A stretch of 64,000 nucleotides of DNA from Quercus robur. Taxonomy: Eukaryota; Streptophyta; Magnoliopsida; Fagales; Fagaceae. The stretch is from positions 42,570,327 to 42,634,326 of the forward strand of contig NC_065545.1 of assembly GCF_932294415.1 (NCBI RefSeq), in the 5' to 3' direction. How positions within the stretch are numbered: position 1 is the first letter of the stretch; each line of letters opens with the position of its first letter. Positions 33,404 through 44,367 of the stretch are shown one piece after another. The notes below the pieces were generated by a model. That model did not search any database. It saw nothing but the letters and a program-made list of their open reading frames with translations, and was not told where the DNA came from. The position numbers and the translations under genes were made by a program.

Positions 33404-34966
33404 ATGTCAAGAAGGGAGATTTGGGTAGTTCCATTTTTTGGGCAAGGCCATTTGTTCCCATGCATGGAGCTATGCAAACACATAGCTTCTAGAGACTTCC
33501 AATCCACTTTCATCATCTCCTCCAATCTCTCCACCTCCATCCCCTCCTCTTTCCGCCAACACCCTCACATCCAAGTCTTCGAAATCCCATCCTCTATTTC
33601 ACCACCACCACCACAGCCTGCCTCTGCCTCTGACCCCATGCACCAACACCGTAAACACCATGAACAAATGGCCCTCGCGCTTCAAAACCTCCTCTCCACC
33701 CGACCCGGACCCAAGCCCGTTTGTGCCATCCTCGACATCATGATGGGCTGGTCCACTGAAGTCTTCGCTAAATTCCACATCCCAACTGTTGCTTTCTTTA
33801 CCTCTGGTGCTTGCTCTGCAGCCATCGAGTGCGCCACGTGGAAGTCCCACATAGAAGTAGATTCAATAAAACCCGGAGAGACCCGCTTACTCCCCGGGTT
33901 ACCCGAAGACATGGCTCTTTCCTATTCCGATCTTAAGCAACGCCCTCATGGACTACCAGGTGGCCCACCACCACCACCACCACCACTCAGTGGTGGACCA
34001 CCACCACTCAGTGGTGGACCACCACCACCACAACAACCATTCATCGGTGGCCCAAAGAAAATGGGTCCACCAAAACTAGGAAACCAGCCAATATGGGTGG
34101 AGGAGGTAGAGGGTGTCATCGCTCTGTTAATCAACACGTGTGACGATCTGGAAAGTCCATTCATTCGCTACCTCTCTGATCAGATTGGGAAACCAGTCTG
34201 GGGCGTGGGCCCACTCTTGCCCGAACAGTATTGGAAGTCAGCAGCAGCGGGCTCACTTCTTCACGACCGTGAACTTCGTACCAACAACAGGAAGTCGAAT
34301 GTTACCGAAGACGAGGTGATCCAATGGTTGGATTCCAAGCCACGTGGGTCTGTTCTATATATTTCTTTTGGTACCGAGGTGGGTCCCACCATGGAGGAGT
34401 ACCCACATTTAGCTGATGCATTGTTGGAATCATCGTCAACAACGTTTATATGGGTCATACAACCCGGTTCGGGAAGGTCCGGTCCACCACGTGCGTTCCT
34501 AGGAGGCAAACCCGGTTCAGAAGAAGAAGAGGAGGTCGGTTATTTTCCTCATGGTTTGGATAGCAAAGTCGGCAATAGGGGTTTGATAATACGTGGATGG
34601 GCACCACAGTTGCTGATACTGAGTCACCCATCAACGGCTGGATTTTTATCGCATTGTGGATGGAATTCAACTGTGGAAGCCATTGGTCGAGGGGTCCCCA
34701 TTTTGGCATGGCCCATTAGAGGGGACCAATACTATGATGCCAAATTGGTGGTCTGCCATCTCAAAGTTGGGTACATGATTTCTGATGATTTGTCACAGAT
34801 GGTTCAGAAAGAAGATATAGTGAAGGGAATAGAGAAATTGATGGGTGATGAAGGTATGAAAAATAGAGCACAAGCACTCAGCACTAAATTTCTACAAGGT
34901 TTTCCAACAAGTTCAGTCACTGCCTTAGATGCTTTTAGAGATTTTATCAACCACAAAGCTGCTTAG
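33404..34966 (+). CDS. UDP-glycosyltransferase (GT1 family), tandem copy 1
   Basis: Intronless, 520 residues, slightly longer than the usual 450-500. The N-terminal motif GQGHLFP holds the predicted catalytic His16; the partner Asp lies in CAILDIMMGW. The C-terminal sugar-donor (PSPG) box runs W399-Q442: WAPQLLILSHPSTAGF, SHCGWNSTVEAIGRGVP, ending GDQ. A final Gln is typical of UDP-glucose users. The enzyme should transfer a sugar, probably glucose, to a small acceptor in the cytosol; acceptor unknown. Residues about 186-228 are a Pro/Gly loop, (GG)PPPPPPPLSGGPPP repeated, encoded by CCA triplets, between PEDMALSYSDLKQRP and WVEEVEG. This is not part of the normal fold. An acidic run (EEEEE, about 377-381) marks a second loop. 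Neighbour at 38225 is a diverged tandem copy. Confidence 0.93.
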   Translation: MSRREIWVVPFFGQGHLFPCMELCKHIASRDFQSTFIISSNLSTSIPSSFRQHPHIQVFEIPSSISPPPPQPASASDPMHQHRKHHEQMALALQNLLSTRPGPKPVCAILDIMMGWSTEVFAKFHIPTVAFFTSGACSAAIECATWKSHIEVDSIKPGETRLLPGLPEDMALSYSDLKQRPHGLPGGPPPPPPPLSGGPPPLSGGPPPPQQPFIGGPKKMGPPKLGNQPIWVEEVEGVIALLINTCDDLESPFIRYLSDQIGKPVWGVGPLLPEQYWKSAAAGSLLHDRELRTNNRKSNVTEDEVIQWLDSKPRGSVLYISFGTEVGPTMEEYPHLADALLESSSTTFIWVIQPGSGRSGPPRAFLGGKPGSEEEEEVGYFPHGLDSKVGNRGLIIRGWAPQLLILSHPSTAGFLSHCGWNSTVEAIGRGVPILAWPIRGDQYYDAKLVVCHLKVGYMISDDLSQMVQKEDIVKGIEKLMGDEGMKNRAQALSTKFLQGFPTSSVTALDAFRDFINHKAA

Positions 34967-35550
34967 GCCTATTAATTTTATATATGTACACGCAATCATG
35001 TGTTGTGTTTTCCTTTCTTTTCTTTTTTTTCCTATCCGTTTTTAATAACTCTAATAGACAGTATAGACAACCCCACAAAAAGAGAAACAAACTAATATGT
35101 ATGGCTTTTATAAAATACATGAATGTTATATTCAATTTCCAGGAATCTGTTTCATAGGTATTGGAAGCAAGTTATTGTATTTTGTTAACTTATTTTAAGC
35201 AAAGATACCATTTTGATTTCTACATTATGAAATCATATTTGATTTGATCTCTACATTTTTTTAAGCAGTCAATTTGATTCCTATTATTTTTAACATATAG
35301 TTAATTTTTAATAATGTTAATTTTTTTAGTTAGAGTTGTAGTCATTAAATGCAAATAGCCAAACTTACCCACATCCTCCACATTTAAGCTCCTTCACCAA
35401 TTTGGCAAACCATGGTTACCCACATCGCTAACACAATATGGTGACCACTCAATAGTGTTGCCATTCATGAGAGAGAGAGAGAATCCATAAAAATGACAGG
35501 TAAATTGTATTTGTGGATTATTTTAATATGAGGAGAGAGAAATAAAAATA
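34967..35550. other. Spacer after UGT gene 1
   Basis: The 3' UTR of UGT gene 1 with a T-rich stretch, then AT-rich sequence without coding signals, up to the target duplication of the following solo LTR. Confidence 0.4.
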
Positions 35551-35555
35551 GAAGT

Positions 35556-36365
35556 TGTAAGGACGCAATTTGAATCCTAGGCCCAAAAGTTGAAAGTCTC
35601 TAGGTCTAAAGAGCCCAATACAATGAATTTGTAGAGAGTGGGTTAGAAAACTGGGTTCTAATGAGTTGGGTAGCAAGTATAGTGGATTCAAATGACAATA
35701 AAGTAAAAATAAATTAGTTTTATCTAAAGAAAATCGTCATCGGCACAATTCAAGGAGATCGGTTCTTGTATATATTTCTCGAAGTTGATTACAAGTACAG
35801 TTCTTATTGTTACAGTATTTATTTCTCGATTCTTCGATCCCTTTTTCTTAAGGCCCCCCTTCTATTTTATACCATCTTCCTCCTTTCATCTCTACCCTCC
35901 ACGTGTAGATTAGATTGTTGGTGTTGATCATTGTCACATCAGCACCTTCTTGAAGTCTCTGGAGAGTAGTTATGAGGCTGAAATCTGTTGTTCAGGTATC
36001 ACTTCCTCATTAATGCGGCTAGAGAGTTAGTTGCAGAGCATTCAATGCGATGGTAACAACTTTTCCTTAGATATTTCATAGCCTCCTTCTGTCCTGTTCC
36101 TTCCTGATACTTATTCCCAACAGTGGAATTGTTTGAAACGTTACTCTTGATGGCAGACCGCACCTTCTAACCTCGACTTTGCTCAGCCGAGGATGTATTC
36201 CTCCTTGGACCGCCCTCTTGGACAATCATGATCAAACCTCACCTCCTCACTAACACGGATTCTTATGAAAATGTTTGCTTGTCCTCAGACTACTTAATGT
36301 TCTTAGACTAAACTCCCAGCCCAATATATACATAGATATATACCACTGGACTTATCACCCCTACC
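35556..36365 (+). mobile_element. Solo LTR between the two UGT genes
   Basis: Starts TGTAAGGACGC and ends CACCCCTACC, where the last base differs from the expected CA. GAAGT stands on both sides (35551-35555 and 36366-36370). The end resembles that of the 24585 element (CCCCTACA), suggesting a related lineage. 810 bp, no internal region. Confidence 0.8.
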
Positions 36366-36370
36366 GAAGT

Positions 36371-37995
36371 TTTAATAGTAAAGAAAAGTTATAGTGATTT
36401 TATTATTTTTCTAACTAATTAAAAATATTACTATATAAATATCTCATCCCTTCCCTTCAAGGCAGGGCTCAAATAAAGATCTCATGTTTAGAAGTGTTTA
36501 TAGTGTTGTTTTGGGCCATAATACTACATTTTAATAGATCGGTCACAGTGTAGTGCAGTGTGGCTTTAGACCATGCAATGCGATGCGGTTTAGTCAGTTT
36601 TCATATATATATATATATATATATTAAATATGTATATATTGAAAATCCTAACTACTTCAACAGTTCAACCTAACCCTCAATATATACTAACCTCATCACA
36701 TGCGCTTCGCGTGTGAAATAAGTTTTTTTTTTTTTTTAATGTCATAATTTTTCATTCATTACCAAATTTTTTATAACACCTTTTATATAATTCACTTTGT
36801 AGACATCAAAATTTTATGATGTATTTACAGTTGTCCGATTGTTCATGATCAAATATTTGTGATCAAATTAATCTCCAACTGATGATGTGGATGATCAGTA
36901 AATGAAATCAAGTCACGTGATAACATCAAATGAAAAAAGTCATGTGGCAACATCAAAAGAAAAAACTCATATGTAAAGCTCTTATTAAATGGATGACAAA
37001 ATCAAATTCATAATTACCTCTCAATAAATGCTAAGAGAAAATTCCAAATCAAATGTTATTGAGTTGCCTATAAAAAGAGGTTTCTCATATGAAGGAAAAA
37101 AAAAGGAAGACAGAAACTTAGAGAGAAAAACTTTACTGACACTCTGCCAAAATAAAGAGTCATCTCTAAGTCCAAAAGAGCACCCTTGCTCCCTAAAAAA
37201 TCAAGCTCATTCCTATTTTTTCAAATCAAAGTAGGGATTTTCCTTCAATTTAATTCGAGATCAAGCTAATGGCCCTCGCATTAAATCAAATATGTTCAAC
37301 TACTCATTCAACTAGGAGGCATTAAGGCACGATTCAAGATCAAGCTTCACAGCCCTTCGGATCGTAAAGTTTCTTGGAGATCGAATCAAAGGAGTTTATT
37401 GTATTTTTTCATTTGTAAAGAGTTACACAGAGAATTGTAGTCACACATATACAAATCAATATAAATTGATAATTTGTTACACTATTTCGTAATCGTGTGA
37501 TTTATCTTTTACGAAAATTGTGTGTACACACACATTACAAAATGTCATAAAATTACTAATTCATAATATATGTAGTTGAGAAAGTACGATACATAATATA
37601 ATTCAAATGAAAAAAGAGTATATAAATTTTGTTAAATGCCTAACCATTTAGAATTTTGTATATAAAATAGTGAATGCGGAAGAAGACAATGTCAGTTAGA
37701 TAATAGTGTTTTGAATGCCTTTTTTATGATGGTTAAGTAGTTTTTTTTTTTTCTATTTTAATTTTTGTTGATTTACAATTTTAATTTTATATTTTAGAAA
37801 TGAAAATAAATTAATTAAATTAGAAATAATATTTAAAATAAAAAGGCACACGAGGATCTGTTACCTGATGATTCTAGTCTAGGATTTTGCCACTGTGACA
37901 GACACATGGCATAAAGTTTCTAGTCTGGACTCTGGAATCTTCTCACCTTACCGTCCAGCAATCCCATTTCACATTGATGCCCTATTCACTTCATT
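36371..37995. other. AT-rich spacer
   Basis: Contains an AT microsatellite at 36603-36623, a 'catgcgcttcgcgtgtg' hairpin at about 36698-36716 (similar hairpins occur near Helitron ends, but no CTRR terminus was found), and scattered poly-T. No gene recognised; the promoter of UGT gene 2 lies at the right end, with TATATA near 38005. Confidence 0.4.
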
Positions 37996-38224
37996 TTCTT
38001 GCTAGTATATACCAAACAGTCCAACCCTCTTGTTTTTGTTTTTTTTTTAACCAAACAGTCCGACTATACTATTAAGCCCTTTTCCCTTATCTTACTGCAT
38101 TTTCCACCGAGACTTGTCGGCAACTTTATCCAACCAAAGTTAATTTTATTACACCGACTCAAATCTCAACACTCAAATACCAGCTTTGTTCAGTTGTGTT
38201 GATGAAAAACAAGTTCAATTAAAG

Positions 38225-39661
38225 ATGTCTTCTTCAACTTCAACTTCAAGCTCAAGCTCAGGTGAGATTTTGGTGGTGCCCAAAATTGCGCAAGGCCATC
38301 TCTTCCCTTGTATTGAGATCTGCAAACTCCTCCTCTCCCGAAATTACAGCATTACCCTTCTTGTTGATTCCGATATTACTTCTTCTATCCCTTCCTCTCT
38401 CCTCCATTCCCCTCTCTTCCATTTCCAACTCACCAAAGACATTCATGGGTGGTATCTCCAACGTGACCCGGGGGTTACGACCCGACCCATCTGTGCCATC
38501 ATAGACCACATCATCAACAAGAACGCCCACCATGTTTTCTCCGAATTCTCCATCCCCACTGTGGTTTTCATCACTTCTGGAGCCTGCTGGGCCGCCGTCC
38601 AGCACGCTATTTGGGTTGTCCGACCCGGAGACATGACACCCGGCGATGTTCGGACTCTACCCGGGTTACCCGAAGACATGGTTCTCAAGTATTCGGATCT
38701 TAAGCAAAGGCGTCATTGGATGAAGATGGGGGGCCCTCCTCATAAACAAAAGGAGGGCCCACGAGGTGATGTTGGTGGTGGTCGTGGTGGTGGTGGCGGC
38801 GGTGGTCCTCCACGTGGCCCACCTTTTCCGGGTGAGCCTGCTCCTTGGGTGGAAGAAGTGGAATCCGCTGCAGCAATTTTGATCAACACGTGTGATGATC
38901 TCGAGCGTCCATTTCTCGATTACGTGGCGAACTTGACACGCAAGCCTGTTTGGGGTGTGGGTCCCTTGTTGCCTGATCAGTATTGGGAGTCTTCGGACTC
39001 GTTGCTGCTCCGGGTCCAGGACCAAGAGATCCGACCCAGTAAAGAATCCAATTACACTGAGGAGCAGGTAATTGAATGGTTGGATCAGCAGCCACGTGGG
39101 TCTGTGGTGTATGTGTCATTTGGGAGTGAAGTGGGTCCTACAATGGAGGAGTACCCTGAGCTGACTAAGGCATTGGAGGAGTTGACCGGGTCAAACTCAT
39201 TCATATGGGTCATCCAAAAGAAATCTGATTATTTTCCAAACGGGTTGGATGGGAAAGTAGGGAAGAAGGGTTTGATAATACACGGGTGGGCACCACAGTT
39301 GTTGATATTGAGTCATCCATCAACAGGTGGATTTGTTTCTCATTGTGGTTGGAACTCTACTGTAGAGGCAATTGTGCGTGGGGTCCCACTCTTGGCATGG
39401 CCCATTAGGGGTGACCAATACTATAATGCCATGTTGGTGGTGAATCATCTTAAGGTGGGGGCCATGGTCTCAGAGAAATACCCAGCTGATATGGTAAACA
39501 AAGATGATATATTGGGTGGGATGCAGAGGGTTTTGAAAGACAATGAGATCAGAAGGCAGTCTGAGATACTTGGTGCCAAGTTTGAGCAAGGCTTTCCAGC
39601 AAGCTCATTGGCCTCCTTGGATGCTTTTAGCGATTTTGTCAAACATAAAGCAGCGGCGTAG
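38225..39661 (+). CDS. UDP-glycosyltransferase (GT1 family), tandem copy 2
   Basis: Intronless. The ATG at 38225 (MSSSTSTSSSSSGEILVVP) is preferred over an in-frame ATG at 38186 because it matches copy 1 in length; 478 residues. Catalytic His in AQGHLFP, Asp in CAIIDHIINK; PSPG box W355-Q398 with WAPQLLILSHPSTGGF and HCGWNSTVEAIVRGVP, ending GDQ (UDP-glucose type). Clear blocks are shared with copy 1 (LPGLPEDM.L.YSDLKQR, WVEEVE, LINTCDDLE.PF, VWGVGPLLP.QYW, FG.EVGPTMEEYP), so the two are old tandem duplicates. At the site of copy 1's Pro loop this one has a Gly-rich loop (about residues 169-206) encoded by GGT triplets. Acceptor unknown. The Ser-rich N terminus is not a clear signal peptide; a cytosolic enzyme is expected. 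Confidence 0.93.
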   Translation: MSSSTSTSSSSSGEILVVPKIAQGHLFPCIEICKLLLSRNYSITLLVDSDITSSIPSSLLHSPLFHFQLTKDIHGWYLQRDPGVTTRPICAIIDHIINKNAHHVFSEFSIPTVVFITSGACWAAVQHAIWVVRPGDMTPGDVRTLPGLPEDMVLKYSDLKQRRHWMKMGGPPHKQKEGPRGDVGGGRGGGGGGGPPRGPPFPGEPAPWVEEVESAAAILINTCDDLERPFLDYVANLTRKPVWGVGPLLPDQYWESSDSLLLRVQDQEIRPSKESNYTEEQVIEWLDQQPRGSVVYVSFGSEVGPTMEEYPELTKALEELTGSNSFIWVIQKKSDYFPNGLDGKVGKKGLIIHGWAPQLLILSHPSTGGFVSHCGWNSTVEAIVRGVPLLAWPIRGDQYYNAMLVVNHLKVGAMVSEKYPADMVNKDDILGGMQRVLKDNEIRRQSEILGAKFEQGFPASSLASLDAFSDFVKHKAAA

Positions 39662-39956
39662 CTTTTCTTATATTGGTCGCCTTGTAATCCAGACATATGT
39701 ACTTCTGAGGTTCAAATCTCAGCTACTTTGCATATATATCTATAAATTTCATTTGCAATAGCTTGTTGCTCAAAAATTCTTCACCAACATCGGTGCCTAA
39801 TGAGCATATAGAAGTATCCACAGAATTTGGCACATTAGATGCAGTCTTGAGAACCTGAATTGGTCCCCATTCAATGATCCTTGTATATAAAAACCAACAT
39901 CGCTAAGATATTATGAGAGCACTTACTTAGCATCTATTAAAGCTAAGATGACACTT

Positions 39957-39961
39957 CCTAT

Positions 39962-39995
<34 letters not shown>
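39957..39995 (+). mobile_element. Tail-only retroposon insertion
   Basis: CCTATC followed by about 31 A and a G, 39 bp in all, between two exact copies of AAGCTAAGATGACACTT (39940-39956 and 39996-40012). This is the mark of target-primed insertion of nothing but the 3' end of a LINE or SINE. The TATCAAAA end matches the LINE at 50163-50420. Confidence 0.75.
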
Positions 39996-39996
<1 letters not shown>

Positions 39997-40012
39997 AGCT
40001 AAGATGACACTT

Positions 40013-40509
40013 GTAAAGGGTTCAAATCCCCCCCCCATACCAACTATTTTTTCTTTTCTTTTTTTGGATAAATATGTTTTATTCAAATGTAAAAAGAACA
40101 CCAACTATTGAATTATCAAAAAATAAAAATCAGAAACGCAAGGAAAATCCATATGTTGTGTAATTCAGTCTAGGTTGGAATAGCCACAATCGCGTCTGCA
40201 TGCAATCCAATTTCACGCAAACGCAATCCAAACGCTACCTAAATAGTACTCCTTCCATTCATAGTTAATGAGGGGAATGAGGGAGGCATACAAGTGATGT
40301 ACTTTCATCCAACCAAATTTTTCACATTGTCTATTTCATTCTAGAGAGACAACTGTTAAAATTATGAAACGAGAGGTGAAAGTACTCATTAGGCTAATAA
40401 TCTACTAATTTGGGAAGTAAAATCCAAATTTGATATTATTTTTTCTCAAAAATACTCAAAGTTGTTCGGCACAAAAATCACCAGAGTATTAGAAGTGGAC
40501 ATGTTGGCT
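40013..40509. other. Spacer between UGT gene 2 and mL41
   Basis: Starts with 'gggttcaaatcccccc', like a SINE B box, then unremarkable AT-rich sequence including the 3' UTR of mL41 at the right end. No gene seen. Confidence 0.35.
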
Positions 40510-41260
40510 TTATTTTGCCGCATCAGTTGCCTCTGCAGTTTTAACTTCTCTTGGGCACTGTGAGACATAAGGCTTTAGCTGCACCAAAAGGGAGGGACAA
40601 CATGAGTGAATTTACTATTTATAAACGTTAGAAATGGAAGCAAAGCAACATAAATGCTGGGATTTCTTGAGCAACAATAAAACGAGGCCTCAAAAAGATT
40701 CCATGTCAATAAGCATTCTGTACAATGTGAAACTGCAAAGGAACCTTTCCCTTTGAAGACTCACAACATTCAAATATATACAAATAGTCTTTAAAGTTTA
40801 CAAAAATGAGTACCTTGAAGTCAGTCAAATCTGGGACTACATAATTAGGCAGTTTTTCATTCACCACAACATATCCACCTGCATCAATATTCCAAAGGCA
40901 TTACAAAAGAAGCAAACGAAGTACTTAACGTAGCATAAGCATTCTTTCTACTTTGCAGTATTTCAGCACACATGATATGGATAGTAACAAATGAATTTTT
41001 GCAGCATAATACTTATGTTGGGATAAAAGGCTAAATGTTCAACAAACAAAGAAATGCTCAATGAACCAATAAACCACAATCAGATTAGTGTATATGCAGG
41101 GCTAAATGGCCACACCTTTGCGGGTATGGAATCCAGTTGGTTTGCAGTTCTTCCCCTTGTAGTAATCTCGCGGCGCCCTCTTTGAAGAGAGAATGTCAAG
41201 GGATGATGGCCGCTTTCTTCGAAATGCCCTTCCTAAGCCTAATATCAACCCCAGTGGCAT
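40510..41260 (-). CDS. mL41: Mitochondrial large-subunit ribosomal protein mL41 (MRP-L27 family)
   Basis: Three coding exons on the minus strand: 41260-41116, 40878-40814 and 40578-40510. They sum to 279 nt (92 residues plus stop) with closing phases and GT-AG sites. The product starts MPLGLILGLGRAFRRKRPSS and contains APRDYYKGKNCKPTGFHTRK, GGYVVVNEKLPNYVVPDLTDF and KPYVSQCPREVK, the conserved features of the MRP-L27 family (mL41 in current naming). It is a small basic protein of the mitochondrial 39S-type subunit; the N-terminal Arg-rich segment can serve for import. A 5' UTR intron is likely: an acceptor stands just upstream of the ATG (TTTTAG before GGTGAAAAC) and a donor (GTAAGT) near 41785. 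The gene looks intact. Confidence 0.92.
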
Positions 41261-42046
41261 TTTGTTTTCACCCTAAAAGCAGGGAAACAATTGAAGTACT
41301 ATACATCATGTACCAAAACCTGACAGTTAAATGCTAAAGAAACTAATGGAATTATGGAACTGTATAGAGATTAAAAAAAAGTTGCATAATATATCAACAA
41401 TACACTCAAGTTGTACCTAATAACATGACAGAAATTTGAAGGGAACTTGCTATAAAACCTCATACCAATCTAAGAATGTGTACATAACATTTTTTTAGGT
41501 AAGTCAGTTAGATTTCATTGAAAAAAAAAAGTGTACAAGGGGCAGTCAGACCCAAATTACAGTTAGAAGTCTAAGATTTTTTTTTTTTGGGTAAGTTAGT
41601 TAGATTTCTGGAATTTTTTTTGAAAATATGCAGACAAGCGAGTTCAAGTTACACTTCCTCCAATGGAAAGTACGGTTGTCGTTTCAAGACTTAGTCTATG
41701 ATGCACGAATACCGGTATGTACGGGTAAAGGGATACAATATTTTTTGAGAAACCCAGGAGAGAGAATGAGAGTTTGAGAGACTTACCGGCAAGAAGGGGG
41801 AGGAGGAGCTCCGGTCAGAGGCAGAGGCGCAGAGGCTGAGCTTGGAGGACTGAGGAGAGAACGAGAGTGACAGTAGAGACTGATTGTGCGAGAGAGATTT
41901 AGGGCTTTTAACCCAGTTGGGCCGATCGACAGTCAGAAATTTGCTAGGTGTCAAGATTTTTTTTTTTTTTTTTTGGGGCCAGCTGAGCCGACGACTAATC
42001 AAACCCCAAAGAAAAACCAAAGAATCAGAGAGAGAGAGAGAAAGAA

Positions 42047-42178
42047 ATGTCAGGAAAAGAAAAGGAGGCAAGGGTTTGGGAAAGGGAGGAGCGAAACGGC
42101 ACTGTAAGGTCCTGAGGGATAACGTGATTCGCGATGCTCAAGATCTTCTTGGAGAACATGATTCACAAGGCTGAGTAA
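42047..42178 (+). pseudogene. Histone H4 pseudogene with large internal deletion
   Basis: Starts ATGTCAGGAAAAG and encodes, with a frame change, KGGKGLGKGGAKRH, then CKVLRDN (Cys where H4 has Arg) and jumps to NVIRDA, followed by out-of-frame text equal to LKIFLEN. The middle of H4 (about residues 25-60) and the C-terminal third are missing. Only the first exon-like part and two short blocks remain. It lies about 150-250 bp upstream of the likely mL41 transcription start, in the opposite direction. Confidence 0.85.
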
Positions 42179-42504
42179 TGGGTTTGAAGTAGTTAACAGT
42201 TGCTTTGCAGAGGTTGTTGCTATATCCGTTAGTTACTTAGTTGTCTAATTGGTTTTGGAGAAAAAAAAAAAAATTTTAAGTATGGTTTCGGAGAAAATTG
42301 AGGGAAAAGATTGAATTTTTTTAATTAGTTTTTTGCTGTAACCTGTGTGAGTGGTTTTGGAATCCATAATATGGAAGAATTCTATGCTACATTGTAGTTT
42401 TGTTCATTTTGGTGGAGGTCTGTGTTTCCTGGTAGCCCTTTTCCTATGTTCTCTTAGCATCCAAACAAAACAAAAGTGTTTTCAAAGGACAAATCTGAGG
42501 AATT

Positions 42505-42672
42505 TCCTCCAACCAACCCATTATGTGGCAGTTCAAAAGACCATCCACTTGTATTAAATTACACGATTCATTAAATAATTTAAACAAGTCACATGACTAT
42601 TTGGTAGGTAGTGTGATAAAAGTACGCACAGACAGTCTTTTGAATTGCCGCGCAGTGAGTTGGAAAAACTTT
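42505..42672. repeat. Imperfect inverted repeat (foldback MITE-like)
   Basis: The arm 'ccaaccaacccattatgtgg' plus 'cagttcaaaagacc' on the left pairs with 'gtcttttgaattgccgcgca' plus 'gtgagttgg' on the right. Loop about 50 bp. No target duplication found. Confidence 0.55.
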
Positions 42673-42679
42673 GTAAAAT

Positions 42680-44360
42680 TCTGACCATACTTTGTATGAG
42701 AGCACATTTTCATATGAATAAATGAGAACAAAGAAAGAATGAGAAGAAAGGTACGGTATGGAATTAGTAACTTGTTCTTTTTTGGATGTGGTATTAAGTG
42801 TCACTTACATGCTGTTTGATCATTTGCAGGAGATTTCCTTGGATCTTGCTCCTGAGTCAAAGTTTTTCATAGTTTGGTTATTGCAATATGGAAATAACCC
42901 AACTGTCCGGTTCACTGGCTTGTGGAATTAATGTTAAGAAATGTGAAAGAAGGTCAATAAAAAACATGGCGAAAAGATTTGGGCCCAAAATCTCAAGGGA
43001 AGGCTTATGTGTCACTAAAACTGAGAAAGTATGAGTATGAAGTTGAAGTATCACAATCTCATGCAGAGTGCTGACTATTTGCATCCAATTTCTCTGCTAC
43101 AGTTATTATATATTTGTATTCTCAGCTAAAATTTAATTATTAAGCATTACATTAATCATTATACAAACAATCAGTTTAGAATGCTAGAGACACCTATGGG
43201 CATCAACCTTTAGACCTTAGACACCCACGTGAAGCTTAAAAGGCACACTGTATTACAAAGCTCTTGGTTATGAGGTTAAAAGATTCCATTAACAAAAAAT
43301 GCATGTACTAAAACCATTACTACCAACACTAATAACAGAGAACAACCCGTAACTGAGTTCCATGAGAGTATAGTTCTAACAGGCATTCTATCAAACACCT
43401 GGTCAGCAATCTCAAACAGCTATACTAACCATCCACAACTTTCAAAACAAAAATAAAATGCCCACATAAACCAAAATAACAGCAGCCCCAACATAACATT
43501 TCCAGAGGCTATCACGCATAAATAATAATAAAAAAAAAAAAACAGAGATTATATTGCCCATTGAACTTGTTTACCAGTAGTGTTTCTTATGACAATTAAA
43601 AAAATACGAAAACCCAAAAAAATCATGGTCAGCAACAATCACAAAACAACAAACAAAAAATACGAAAACCCCAAACCCAAAATTCTCGAAAACTTTAACT
43701 TAGAAATCAACCCAGGAATTGAGTGACTTACCTGAGAAATCTGATGCCTTCAACGATCTTCAACGATGCCTTCAACAACCTTCTACGCCACCGTCGAAGC
43801 CCGACCTCAAATCGCTATTCAGGTACGTTCCATCTCTCTCTAGAATTTCCGGAAAAGAGTTTAAGGAGAGTGAGAGGGCCGAATGTCTTGGCTTAGAAAA
43901 TATGAGGGAAAGTGTTTGAGGTTATACACTTAAACTGTTTATGTTAGATTTAGATTTTAGAAGGGTTTAGGGGGGGGTGGGGGGTTTATTTAATTTTAAA
44001 TTTTAGATGGATTTACTATTTAGTAGGTATTAGTGAATTTATTCATTTAGACCTATTTAATTAAATAACTAAATGAGTTTTTACTCATTTAATCCAAATA
44101 TTTAAATGAATTGGTTTAAGACTAATTCAAATAAAGTGAATAGTAAACGGGTTCTTAGATATGAATAAAAATTGACATCTCCATACTCAACCCACCACTA
44201 GTTGAAAAGACTTGCCGCAACCCCTTGTAAATTTTCAAGAAATCATCACATTTGTCTTTAATTAATCTCTCACCATAAAAATAATAATAATAATGATGAT
44301 CATGATAAGTATGCAAAGGCTGGAAACATATGGGTGAGCGGGTGATTATTTTACGAGCAA
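42680..44360. other. Spacer with possible minus-strand 5' UTR
   Basis: No domain recognised. Near 43715-43900 the minus strand looks like an untranslated leader: CT-rich, 'gaaggcatcgttgaagatcg' repeats and a donor-like CAG/GTAAGTCAC at about 43731. It could be an upstream, non-coding first exon of a minus-strand gene such as mL41, but I cannot link it. Confidence 0.35.
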
Positions 44361-44367
44361 AAGGACT

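Noticed and set aside
36698-36716. Helitron 3' hairpin (GCGCTTCGCG-like)
   Set aside because: No CTRR terminus or matching 5' TC end could be found nearby.
38666-39119. Minus-strand frames inside UGT gene 2
   Set aside because: Shadows of the glycosyltransferase coding sequence, as are similar frames in gene 1.
41691-42174. Overlapping frames at the mL41 5' side
   Set aside because: Composed of leader sequence and poly-T; only the histone H4-like part has meaning, and it is broken.
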